A program made the translations under genes and the position numbers. This document shows, piece by piece, positions 9,698 through 21,360 of a stretch of DNA of 53,376 nucleotides (position 1 is its first letter; each line of letters opens with the position of its first letter). Source of the stretch: Thermomucor indicae-seudaticae (taxonomy: Eukaryota; Mucoromycota; Mucoromycetes; Mucorales; Lichtheimiaceae); the NCBI GenBank assembly GCA_000787465.1, contig JSYX01000042.1, positions 1 through 53,376 on the forward strand, given 5' to 3'. The notes beneath the pieces were generated by a model, which did not search any database, had not been told where the DNA came from, and was given only the letters and a program-made list of their open reading frames with translations.

Positions 9698-11147
9698 ATG
9701 ATGATGACGACGACTTCTCAAATTAGAAAACAAGCTAGCCAGGTAATATGTCTTTCTCCTTTTGTTCTCTTATATAATCTGCTTCCTCTCTTTTAACCAT
9801 CCTTGTCTTTCCTTTGTCTCCTCCTTAGAGACGAATGTCATCTCCTACTGCTCAAATCAACGCATTGACGTTCGTCCTAAGGGATGACAGCCAATCCTCG
9901 CCAACATTTACCATATCCTCCTCCTCTTCCTCTTCTTTCACTTCCTCGCCTCAACCTTCGTCCTTCATGGCTGCAGTCAATCTTAAAGATGAACCCGTTC
10001 CGCAGCCTCAGCAGTTCTTCAGCTATGCAGAGCTCTTGTCCTCTCAAACGACACTAGCTCCATACAACAATGACATTCCGGCGTCGATCTCCGTGGATCA
10101 TGATAATAACAGCACACAGCTGCAGCAACAGCAACTATGCAGAACGGCAGCACTGGTCGATCCAGTGACAGTTCCTTCAGCCTTTCATACCAGAAAAGCG
10201 CATTCGTCTCAGGACATGCAACATCAGAACAGTCTGATCATGGGTACTTCGTCATCGTCCGGTATGGCACTTCACCCACTGCACACTCCCTACTCGCCTG
10301 CTTCACCAGAGGTGGCGCGTGCACTACCGCAGCAACAACGTCTGTCAGGCAATAATTCGGTCGATCCTCTTGTTTACGATGGAATTGGGTACCTGCACAT
10401 GAACGCCAGCACGGCCATTCAGCAAGGAGCTGGCGAAAGAGGTCCACGTGCAATGGACAGTCCAACTGCAGCAATGATGCATAACTTTAATCACTTGTCC
10501 CTCTCCTCCGCCTCTCGTCCCTGTTCTCCCTTAATGTCAATCTCGGTCGAATCTCGCGAAATGGGTGGTTCGTCAGCAGCAGCAGCAGGTCTCCAGCCGG
10601 CTAATACCATGCCTGCACGCCGTCGAGCCACCATGGACGAAATTTACGAGATGCCCAGCAAAAGATTCAGGAGCGTTGACGGACAACAAGAACAAGAAGA
10701 GCAACAGCAGTCCGGCTGGACGACAGCGACGACGACTCCGCAACAACGGCGTTCCCGGGGCCGCCGGGTTTCGAATGTGCCGATACAGGGCGTCCGGATG
10801 TACCCTTGTCAAGTGGAAGGATGTCGTAAAGTCTTTAAGCGCTCAGAACATCTCAAACGCCACGTGCGCTCGATTCATACTCTTGAGAAACGTAAGCTTT
10901 TATTCTTGTAGATATGGACACGCGGTTTTTGCTCATTGAATGCGACCTTATAGCATATGAATGTCCTTATCAGACGTGTCCCAAACGATTTTCGAGATCG
11001 GACAACCTGAACCAGCATATCCGAATTCATCGAAATGGTGGTGATACTGCCAGGAAAGTACGGAAAACGAGCAGCTCTTCTTCTGCTGCTGCTTCTGATC
11101 AGCGTAACCCGTCATTCCATCCTCTTTCCGACTGCGTCACTCTTTAA
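9698..11147 (+). CDS. C2H2 zinc-finger transcription factor, Msn2/Msn4-like finger pair
   Basis: Main exons 9829-10891 and 10954-11147. Two classical C2H2 fingers sit at the C-terminus: CQVEGCRKVFKRSEHLKRH and CPYQTCPKRFSRSDNLNQH. A conserved linker (HTLEKPYEC) is rebuilt exactly across the intron 10892-10953. The base-contacting residues (RSEHLKR, RSDNLNQ) match the Msn2/Msn4-type class that reads an AGGGG-like stress element. The first 320 residues are Ser/Gln-rich, typical of an activation region. From the ATG at 9835 the protein has 416 residues. An upstream exon 9698-9742 (MMMTTT start, with a TAG codon directly before it) splices in frame over intron 9743-9828 and would give 431; I include it, but the 9835 start is equally possible. 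Likely a nuclear stress or developmental regulator. Confidence 0.85.
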
Positions 11148-11380
11148 GCAAAGAGGAAAAAGTGAACCGTGCTACAAATTAATATGCCATGCAAGCTTTA
11201 TGAACTCTAGCATTAAAGTATATGAATATTTTGATTAGGTCGTTTCTGGATCTTTTCTTCTCAAAATAAAGCAGCGTTACATTGTGGATCTGCAAAGAAA
11301 AAGGGGCGTGGGAGCATGATCGTCCTACTGTAGAACCCTTTCCCTTTTTCCTTGTCCCTTTCCTTTTCTTTAGCATCACA

Positions 11381-12312
11381 ATGACTCTTGCTAAACGTGT
11401 CGTGATTACCGGCGGCGGTGGAGGCATTGGAGCCCACATGGCTGTCCATTTTGCACAGCAGGGCGCCCAGGTGGCCGTATTCGACATTAACTCGCAGTAC
11501 CTGTTTTTTATGCAGCAGCATTTGCAGCTCAAGTCGTACATTAAGCAAATGCTCTTTATCCATTGCGATGTCACCAACGAAGAGATGGTGCAAAACGCGA
11601 TTCGACAGGTCGTTGAAAGTTTTGGTGGAATTGACGCGCTCGTGAACAATGCCGGGATTGCTTCGCCGTTCTCACGCAACCGTCAGAAACTCGAAGACTG
11701 GACGCTGGCCGAGTTTGAAAAGTACTTACGGACGAACTTGACAAGCGCGTTCTTGATGGCCAAGGAAACCGCGGCGGAGTTGGACAAGTCGAACGGTTGC
11801 ATTGTCAATATCACGAGCACCCGAGCATACATGGCGGACCCGCTAGCGGAAGGTGTATGTATCTGTCGTACTACTTCTTCTGGGTAAAAGTTCAACCTAA
11901 TGATCTGTATAGTACGCTGCATCCAAAGGAGGACTCATTTCATTAACCACCGCGCTCGGTAAGGTTCACCCTTTTGATATAAAAGTCATCCTGATCTTGA
12001 CTTTATATAGCGGCCAGCCTGGGTCATCGGGGTATCCGAGTGAATTGTATATCGCCGGGATGGATTGACGTCAGGGACGCGGTTATGGATAAAGTGGACC
12101 GGTTCCCGGAGGCCACCAATGTTGAACCTTATAGCGAAAACCTGCATCGGCAACACTGGGTCAGTCGGATGGGTAAAGGCGAAGACATCGCAAAGATGGC
12201 CTGGTTCTTGATCTGCGACGATCAAGGTTTTATTACTGGCCAAGAGTTTGTTGTGGATGGTGGAATGTCGAAGAAGATGCCGCTTCAAATGGGCGAACAT
12301 CATTATCTCTGA
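11381..12312 (+). CDS. short-chain dehydrogenase/reductase
   Basis: Exons 11381-11854, 11913-11958 and 12011-12312 give 273 residues, a normal classical SDR length. Visible motifs: nucleotide-binding TGGGGGIG near residue 10, NNAG near residue 90, catalytic Ser in VNITSTRA, the YAASK catalytic Tyr/Lys pair formed at the first splice junction, and the RVNCISPGWI segment after the active site. The C-terminal GQEFVVDGGMS is also standard. Such enzymes oxidise or reduce alcohols, sugars or sterols with NAD(P)H; the sequence does not fix the substrate. An upstream in-frame ATG at 11282 exists, but the 11381 start gives the family N-terminus, and the TTTAG just before it could be the acceptor of a leader intron. 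Confidence 0.9.
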
Positions 12313-12782
12313 CGGACGGGCATCCACCGAAAAAAAAAGAACCCTGAATGGGCACATTCACTTATCTCTCATCAGCCATGTCAGATGCTTATCTTGTGAC
12401 ACCATAGAGATCATATCAAGATCAGGGTTCTTTGTACCATGGAGGGAAGTGGTACTGAACTATTATTACTGCAGCCACTGTAACAAAGAAGATACCATGT
12501 TTAAGGACCATTTTATCTGTTTTGTTTATAGTGTGTTAATGTACATTTGCACTTGGCAAGAAAACCCAAACGGGGGAAGTAATAGATAAGAGAGTTAAGG
12601 TACAAGTGGATATAAGACAGAACAGCCCGATGGGAAGCAAAGTTGATATGAATACATTAGATCACTTGCACCACGTTCCTACTGGCGTTTAATGGTCTAG
12701 TGAAGGGACCAGGAAAAAAAAGAAAAGCCCCATGGTCAAGTTATTCTAAAAGAGGAAAATCGAAAGAAAAAGAAAAAGAACG
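12313..12782. other. intergenic between convergent genes
   Basis: A 470-bp A-rich region between the stops of the SDR gene (plus) and the WWE-like gene (minus). It should hold both 3' ends. No coding signal seen. Confidence 0.5.
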
Positions 12783-13322
12783 TTACGATGGGTAACCTGG
12801 ATAAGAGAACATGGACGTTGCTATGGACTGCGGGTGATAATCCGAGCCACTGCTGTTGTTTGATAGAAAGGGAGCAGGCGGCTGCGGCAGCCGAGAAAAG
12901 TAGCTGCTGTTGTCGTCATCATCGATAGAAGAGGAGAAGGAGGAGGACTGTGTCGAAGGCGATTCATCGTGATCAGGCGGCTCGATCCAGGCATCGGGCT
13001 GCATGACGCGTGATAAACGGTACTTGACGCCAAGATATGACAAATAGTTGCTTTTTGGAAAACATCGAACGCGCTTAACGTCTGGGAAATGAGAATCTCG
13101 GATATCGACAAAGGTTCCACCAAGATTCAAAGTCTGTTCTAGCTTGGCTTGGTTGTCGGCGTCAAACGGTACCCACTTGGCGTGCATAAAGACCAACCAA
13201 GTGAAGTATCGAGTCGGTTGATTACGCGGTGTTGTTGGCGGTGGCGGTGGTGAAGTGTCTCCCATAAGCTGGAGTGCGTGCTCGAAATTATAAGGGTGAT
13301 GTCGAATGTTGCTAATCGTCAT
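12783..13322 (-). CDS. WWE-domain-like small protein
   Basis: Single exon, 179 residues. After a proline run at residues 25-30, residues 38-108 resemble a WWE domain: a Trp-containing start (FTWLVFMHAKWVPFD), a QAKLEQTLNLGGTFVDIRD helix-strand unit, and a YRLSRVMQ end. WWE modules bind ADP-ribose-type ligands or protein partners in ubiquitin and PARP pathways, so an adaptor role is possible. The C-terminal 70 residues are acidic and serine-rich, probably disordered. No catalytic domain accompanies the module. The match is by pattern and spacing of aromatic residues; the core could also be another small alpha-beta fold. Confidence 0.5.
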   Translation of the reverse strand: MTISNIRHHPYNFEHALQLMGDTSPPPPPTTPRNQPTRYFTWLVFMHAKWVPFDADNQAKLEQTLNLGGTFVDIRDSHFPDVKRVRCFPKSNYLSYLGVKYRLSRVMQPDAWIEPPDHDESPSTQSSSFSSSIDDDDNSSYFSRLPQPPAPFLSNNSSGSDYHPQSIATSMFSYPGYPS

Positions 13323-14460
13323 GAAGGAAAAAAGTGGAAAAGACAGAGGATCGATTCCTCTTTTTGAGACACTTTATATTGTGCTATGCGAAATTGCTAC
13401 GTTGCACAGTAGCCACGGGTCGCTGTGTTGCCATAACGAAAAAAAAATCGTCAAAGAAATTTTCATTGTAAGATTCGAAAACGCATGATACGTCACACGT
13501 TGCTTTTATCGTGAGAAATCATTTCTTTCTCCTTACTGCCGCATCCAGTCACTCATTTGGCCTTTACTCAGGTTGAGAAATGCAAGAAGGGCAACTTGTC
13601 AATATGTCCCCTTGATATGCAACGTCTTGCAGCTTCTCAAACGCAAAACATTTATTAGGGTTTTTTGTATTCCCGGTCTCATGTGCCAGAGAAGGGCGCC
13701 AAACTTCCACGATCCAACTCGTTTCCCATCAGCATTACAAATATTCCATTCTTTCGGACACGTCATAAGCCCTTGGAGCGTTTCGATGAGAACTGTATCT
13801 ACGACGATCTCCGTTATAACGGTCAGCTCGGATTATCCATTTATATCTGTTGTGATACGTTCCGCGTGAACCAACGTCCTTGCGCCATTGAGTAACGCGA
13901 CGCATGACTTCAACGCTTTTCCATTGAACACTCGGAATATGCAAGTCTAATTCTATCGACATAAAGATGTTTGACGTGCATCTGAGGACTCCATGTCCTT
14001 TACACTGCTGATGAGGGCAACAAATACGCAACACTTTTTGATTTATCATCATGATGTCTGCCGTAATGTCTCAGCACGCTAATTTATTTTCTGTATTCAA
14101 GATTATTAAGCACACTGAAAAGTTTCATCATCACGTGTATCGCTCCAGCGTTATTCACGTAACGCGGTACAAATGTCAGATTTCTGACTGTTTTGGTCAT
14201 GTCTAGAGGGAAATCGAGTAACATAACAGGTTGATCTGCCCTGCGTTATCTGATGCGGGGACACTCGTGACCAAGTCATTGAAAAAAAATCATATTTGGA
14301 TATATGGATTTCCCTTCCTCATCAGTCCTGTATCTCGAAAGTAACAGGTGCCACACATCATCAGTTACTTGTTACATAAACCTTTTTGAGAAATGCGGGA
14401 TAGCAGCAACACCTTGTAGAACCTTCACGTACAATGGATTCAGCTCCAAAAGTGTATTAT
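13323..14460. other. gene-poor stretch, 1.1 kb
   Basis: Contains the promoter side of the WWE-like gene and the 3' end of the farnesyltransferase gene. The only item of note is the 105-codon minus-strand frame listed separately. Confidence 0.45.
13735..14052 (-). CDS. possible ORF of 105 residues, unrecognised
   Basis: Uninterrupted minus-strand frame beginning with two Met codons. Residues 10-28 contain a Cys/His cluster (ICCPHQQCKGHGVLRC), followed by an Arg/Tyr-rich second half (RYKWIIRADRYNGDRRRY). The composition could suit a small nucleic-acid-binding zinc protein or a fragment of a transposase, but I cannot assign a family. No supporting splice sites extend it. An overlapping plus-strand frame is also open. 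Confidence 0.25.
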   Translation of the reverse strand: MMINQKVLRICCPHQQCKGHGVLRCTSNIFMSIELDLHIPSVQWKSVEVMRRVTQWRKDVGSRGTYHNRYKWIIRADRYNGDRRRYSSHRNAPRAYDVSERMEYL

Positions 14461-16476
14461 TTACTCTGTGTCGTGGGGTTCTTCATCCTTCGGTAGTAAT
14501 TCCTTTATAGACGCTAGCTCTGCCTGATAAAAGTAATGGATCATGGACCGTACTTTGTCCAGGCCTACGTTATGGATAGGATGCGTAGGTGCCTGTTTTC
14601 CCATAAATTACTGTAAACATTGCCGTCCGTTGGTTCTATGTATGCAGCAACAATGGACTTACCAATGTGTTCTCTACATCACCTAACACAACAAACTCGT
14701 TGGCGGTCGTCCACATGAGCGACCCTATTCCTCCACAAGAAGGGTCTAATCCTCGATCCCATATTGCTTTTGCACTTTCAATATTGTACGTTACGAAATG
14801 CTGCGCTGTAGATAATCCAGAAAGACAATAGCAAGTATGGTAATAGTCAGCACCTCTATAATATGAAAATGTTATTCCACGTTGCCCCGTGCAAAGAAAT
14901 TGCAAATCAAATCTTACGTTCCAGGCTTGTCAAGCAATCCTCCGTTCTCTGACTGACAGCAAAGCAGAATATATTCCTGCAAAGCCTCTATCCAACTGGT
15001 ACGTCGGTCATCGTAGCACACAATGGTCAGTTTTTGAAGCACTTGCCTCGGTCAAACAGATAATCGGATACTTCAGGACGCTCTGAGTTATAATACATCT
15101 TTACGACATATCGATACGCCTTACTATTTACCTGGAACATGGCTTTGAGATCTACGCTGAAGCTCAGCATGCAATAGAGGAAAATCACCCGCTCCCCAGA
15201 ATGAATAGCAACCATCGACCAGCTTATTCGTTCGTCCCTGGAATCCGCCTTCAAGAGACATTTGCCGGCTTGTACACCATCTCTTAACAAAAGCCAAGTC
15301 AGACTAGGGCCGCGAGAGTAGAATTCCCAGGGTTTACCAAAAGCTTATCCAAGTTCAACCGTTTCGTTTGACCAAGAATTTCCATCGCGGCTATACCACA
15401 AAACGTGTATCCATTATGCGCTTCTTTCCCAGGATAAGGGCCGATCCCACCTTCATATGTCTGTGCTCTAATGGAGCATCTGGTGTTAGACCCAGAGCTT
15501 TTTTCACTGTCCTTCGATATACATTACCTGCAGATGAATTCAGCACAGTTTTCCATAAGCTCAGGAGTAAGCAGATTTGTTAATGCTGCCACTGATAATG
15601 CGCAATAAGATCCTCTAAAGAACAGATTCCCGCCTAAATAAGATCCAGTTGCCTTCTTTCTTCCCCCTTTCTTACCGAATATCGATTTCACCTCCGGTAT
15701 GCATAGTAAACGATCCGTCGGGTTGCTTCATCCTGAGCAAGAACGCATAAAGGGATTTTCTGGAGGCGTCCTTGGGATCAGACGAAGAAATTTCGGTTTG
15801 TTCGTTAGAAGGTACCTGTCAATCACATCATATGCCTCTTTTGTGCCAATGATAGCCAATGCGTTCACGGATGCATAAGTAGTGGCGAGATGAGCAATCT
15901 GATCAGGGCCGCCTCCGAATCCACCTTCTGGATGCTGATACTTTGCGATGGTTGAAATTCCCCTTGTCAATGGATGATGTCTTCTTTAGCTTTCCTTTAT
16001 CCTTTCAGGCTGCTGATATAAAAGAAAAACCTTGATATAATGTCCGGAGACAGTTGGGCTTCCAATAGCTCAAGCGAATGCAGAATCCAATACGCGATCC
16101 ATGGTTTGCTCGCGTCAAGGCTGACCATCCATCGACTAAGATGATTAAGACCTCGTTTCAAATAGGCCACATGTTTCTCTTTTTCCAGAATGATACTGCA
16201 GCATGATATAAGCCTCCTCCGCGTCCATGATAGATACTTCCTATGGTGGTAGTACCTGTCAAGGGGTTTGCGACGGATATTGTTAGGTGCATAGGGCGCA
16301 AATTTCTCCAACACTGATTCCTCTGTTCGTCTCTACGGATTGCGATAAGATCTCTCTGCAGGCATCCGGCACCAAACAAAAAGCAAAGGCACCTGCGCAA
16401 TGGATGTGTCTGTCGGTAGTCGATCGTCATTGAATCGAAGTGCTGCCAGTGGAACGTCACCACTTAGAATACCCAT
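14461..16476 (-). CDS. RAM1: protein farnesyltransferase subunit beta
   Basis: Eleven exons: 16393-16476, 16256-16332, 16031-16195, 15816-15962, 15676-15759, 15528-15614, 15338-15467, 15125-15282, 14918-14995, 14663-14855, 14461-14592; 444 residues. The chain rebuilds the whole family: SLDASKPWIAYWILHSLELL, HPEGGFGGGPDQ, KQPDGSFTMHTGGEIDIRGS, QTYEGGIGPYPG, EGGFQGRTNKLVDGCYSFW (zinc ligands Asp and Cys), LLDKPGT and DYYHTCYCLSGLS (zinc ligand His). With the alpha subunit it attaches farnesyl to CaaX proteins such as Ras, Rho and mating pheromones in the cytosol. Dense small introns scatter it over six short frames, so it is easily mistaken for a pseudogene. Exon 7 begins RAQTYEGG where relatives usually have RCQ. 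The exon 3 donor (GTTTTT) is weak. The ATG at 16476 gives a leader ending LPTDTSIAQ, like relatives. Confidence 0.93.
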
Positions 16477-16572
16477 CGTAACTCAACAAGAGCTGGAAAG
16501 CGCACCTGTGCATTGATTTTTCCTCTCCGCGTGCCGCCACCCTATAGTGTTTTCGCTTACCGCGAAACGACC
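16477..16572. promoter_or_regulatory. 96-bp divergent promoter shared by FTase beta and RBBP4-like genes
   Basis: Only 96 bases separate the two start codons. No clear TATA box is visible. The space is too short for two independent conventional promoters plus leaders, so initiation sites or elements are probably shared, or one leader overlaps the other gene. Confidence 0.5.
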
Positions 16573-18472
<1,900 letters not shown>

Positions 18473-19512
18473 GGGGTATGTCTCCTTCTGCCATGGTGGT
18501 GGCGGATCGACGCCAACATGATCTTGCCTTGGCTGTGCCTTTGGTGAGGTTTGCACTGATACGAAAATTGACATTGTGTGTCTCCAACTTTTTGGATCGC
18601 TGTATACTATTATTATGTAATATGCAGATTGGTTATATGAGCCGCCAATGTCTTCAGCGACTTCAAGAAGAAACCACGCAGCTGTTTCTGTTATCTGAGG
18701 TGTCAAAGGGGGCTTGCATTCGGTTCCATTAAACATGACAATTCTGTCGAGGTTGACAGCCCTCAGTGTAGCCTGTTTTCCGAATTCAGGTTTTCATTTA
18801 TCACTACATGGCAGATACTCTACTGGTATTCAATATACTGAAGTTTTGCAAAGAAATTGACACAAAGACAATAGAACAATACGGTTGTTCATTATCAATA
18901 ACCTACGCCGTAAGCCCCGTGATTAAGCCCCATGATTGGACCCGCGGTCGGCCATCGCACTCCGCAAAATGAAGACGAGTGTTTGGAACAAGGCAAAGAA
19001 AGGTCCTTTGTCTGTCTTGCGAGCAGAAGCATGGCTTGGTCGGCTTCTATGCTTGGTCAGAATTTTGCGGATGAGAATAATGCCTTGCAGCTTGCATTGT
19101 AAACTTGACGATGCTTGTTGATAGTTTCGAAAAGGGAGAAAAATGTGTAAACCACAGAATGATTCATCTGTTGGATACCTATCATGGCTGAGACAGCTTA
19201 AGTGGCATGATTCATGCACTTGTACCAAACCTTGCAGACCTTTCGATGATTCACTTCATGTGTTCCTTATCATATTAAATGACAATAGATACTTGGCTCT
19301 GTTCATTGTTCATATTTAGTGCCAGCATACTCCAGCAAAAAAGCCAGTGCAAAACGGTCTTTGCCAGCAGCGCCCAATAAGCGCAAACCAGGCGGAAAAC
19401 TGATCGGCGAAGGACCTCACCTCTTATGCTGCGAATAGGTACAATAAGCGTATCAGATAATCCATGCAATGTAGAAAGTCATGGAAAATTTACACTTATA
19501 TACATTATCGAC

Positions 19513-19830
19513 CTATGCAGGTCCTTGATTGATAGGTTTAGTTGCTGTACGAAATTGGGTTCGGCTGACATCATACGTGGCAAGCAAGTGACCATGAGGC
19601 AAGGACACGTTGTTTTTTCTCACAGGGATTTGTGTGGAAGGAGTCTTAATCGTTTGATTAGAACGAGACCTTTTTTTAGCTTGCGACATGTTTTGAATAT
19701 ATTGCACCATTTGCAAGAAGGGGAGTGCCTCCTCTCCTAATTGTTGCTTTTGTATGCGTGCGTTCTTTGTTCCCCAAGTGGACCTGCCCTGAATAAGTTT
19801 TTTGATTTGCTGATAACAAGGACGAATGGC
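19513..19830 (-). CDS. possible small basic protein, partial model
   Basis: A minus-strand frame open for 105 codons from a TGA at 19831-19833 to the TAG at 19513-19515. It begins without an ATG, so an upstream exon would be needed: a short ATG frame starting at 19942 (MVQLLEPIGFWQV) could splice in, with a weak GTTTCT donor and a GATGAG acceptor. The reading has a plausible protein look: a basic Gln-rich helix (YQQIKKLIQGRSTWGTKN), then EEALPFLQMVQYIQNMS, then a basic tail. I recognise no family. Could be a divergent short gene or a relic. Confidence 0.3.
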   Translation of the reverse strand, partial: AIRPCYQQIKKLIQGRSTWGTKNARIQKQQLGEEALPFLQMVQYIQNMSQAKKRSRSNQTIKTPSTQIPVRKNNVSLPHGHLLATYDVSRTQFRTATKPINQGPA

Positions 19831-20137
19831 TCATCGTCTGTGTGACATGCAAAATCAGTTCAATATCAATGACCAATCAGAAACGATCTTCCTTTTTGAA
19901 GCAAACTTGCCAAAAGCCGATGGGCTCAAGCAATTGGACCATTAAACTTCTTTGCAGAAATATTTAACTTGGAATTTTTCCAAATGTGTGAAGCTCGCGA
20001 AGGACCATAAAAGGCAAAGTAGCCGTGGGGAAGAGATCTGGGTCCCACTGCTGGGAGGGAAGGGAGAGGTTTTCTCGCGCAATCAATGATAACGTCCGAT
20101 CATGTAAGACTCCACCCGAGAAAAGGAAAAAGATAAG

Positions 20138-20144
20138 TGACGTC
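20138..20144 (+). promoter_or_regulatory. ATF/CRE-like TGACGTC site upstream of ECL1-like gene
   Basis: A TGACGTC core lies 106 bp before the ECL1 start codon. Such sites bind stress-activated bZIP factors in fungi, which would fit a longevity and starvation gene. A single short match; inference. Confidence 0.3.
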
Positions 20145-20249
20145 GGGAATCCTTGAGAGAATAAAAAGGGCACCACGTTTTCTCCCATTCTCTTTCTCTA
20201 GCAATCCTTCCCACACACACTCACACACAGCCCTTTCTATGCTTTCGTC

Positions 20250-20756
20250 ATGAGCGACTTGAACTGGTGCACATACTGCGATACTGCCATCAGTCACTTT
20301 TCTGTAAGTTGACGGAATATTCTTGTCTACAAAAAAGCTGACCTCGGGGCGACTGTATAGGAATCGCTGTATTGCAGTGAACAATGCTTGCGAGCAGACG
20401 CTCTACGTAATCATCCGTTGCTTGGTTATAATTGGGATGAATTCGTCGATTTTCCTCGACCGTATCCTCGCACGCATCATCGATCCCGCAGTCCATCAAT
20501 ACTTTCAGTGACAGCTTCATCCTCTTCATCCGTGCATAACGAACCTATCTCACCAGCAGCCTCGTCGTCCCCGTCTTCCTCTCCGTCACCTGCTCTGACC
20601 GCTTCTTCCTCGCCCTCCAATAGCGTCAGCAGCTCTCTGAAATCCACAACCCATTTCTCTTCTCTTCCGCCCAAGCTGAACCTTTCTCCAGTTAATCACA
20701 AACCATCGCAATTATCCGCTTTACTTGTCGCCACCTCACCATCACAAAGACCATAA
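20250..20756 (+). CDS. ECL1: Ecl1-family life-span regulatory factor
   Basis: Two exons, 20250-20303 and 20361-20756, give 149 residues. The N-terminus has the Ecl1 zinc signature: LNWCTYCDTAI, then across the intron LYCSEQCLRADALR, that is two Cys pairs about 15-20 residues apart. The rest is a Ser/Pro-rich disordered tail containing NHPLLGYNWDEF. In fission yeast the small Ecl proteins extend chronological life span and respond to amino-acid and zinc or sulphur limitation, probably by binding zinc and influencing transcription. This protein is longer than the yeast ones because of the tail. The intron has a textbook GTAAGT donor, and the start codon is the first ATG before the Cys pair. Confidence 0.82.
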
Positions 20757-21041
20757 CTCCCCTTTTGCCAGCTCGATATCTTTGCATACCTCACGCTTGG
20801 AAGACCGAAAACAGACAAAAGAACACCATACCTTTAATAACATTCTGTACATAATACACGCTATACCTCGTTGCAGAGCAGAAAAACAGGAAAAAATAAA
20901 CATAATAATATACCCGGTTCATTGTTGTTTTCGGAAAATCCCGTCGTGTGAACTTATCGTGCATTATCAAGGGAACCCCTTCCTCCAAACCGGTCCACAA
21001 CCTCCAACAAGATAAGCGTTAAACGCTAAAAACAACAACAT

Positions 21042-21360
21042 TTATCGGAAATGAGCAATTATGCATACCGGAAATAACTGTCTGGTTGGACACGTCATGC
21101 CAATGTGACCGGGTGCTTGGCAATTGAGAAGAGAACCTCTTGAATACATGTCGCCCAGAAATTTGCCAGCGAGATCAGTTTCGCCATGTTCGCAATTGTA
21201 GCAGTAGGCACCCCTTATAGTCTCAATTGCATTCCAACCTTTACCTCTACACAATAGGTTCATTGCTCTCCTTTTCCAGGAAGTTGGCCTTCTGGCAGAT
21301 TGCTTCAAAGGTGTTGTCGAACTTGCTTTCAAGAGCCGTGTTACTCGCTTCTTCGATCAT
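21042..21360 (-). pseudogene. possible remnant of a CCHC zinc-knuckle protein
   Basis: Two adjoining minus-strand frames. The first, 21247-21360, encodes a short helical stretch (MIEEASNTALESKFDNTFEA) and ends at TAG. The second, about 21042-21240, carries AYCYNCEHGE and then NCQAPGHIGMTCP, in which a C-x4-H-x4-C half of a zinc knuckle is intact but the leading Cys pair is displaced. Such knuckles occur in Air1/2-type RNA surveillance factors and in retrotransposon Gag. Further upstream the frame meets an in-frame TGA. I read this as a broken copy rather than a working gene. Confidence 0.25.

Larger units (their letters stand above)
18473..20249. other. gene-poor stretch, 1.8 kb
   Basis: Between RBBP4 and ECL1-like genes. 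Frames at 18353-18736 and 18923-19228 (minus) show no domain. One more credible frame at 19513-19830 is listed separately. The final 150 bp should be the ECL1 promoter. Confidence 0.45.

Noticed and set aside
14461..16476. Fragmented farnesyltransferase frames as a pseudogene
   Set aside because: All apparent frame breaks coincide with short GT-AG introns, and 11 exons rebuild an intact 444-residue protein with the zinc ligands.
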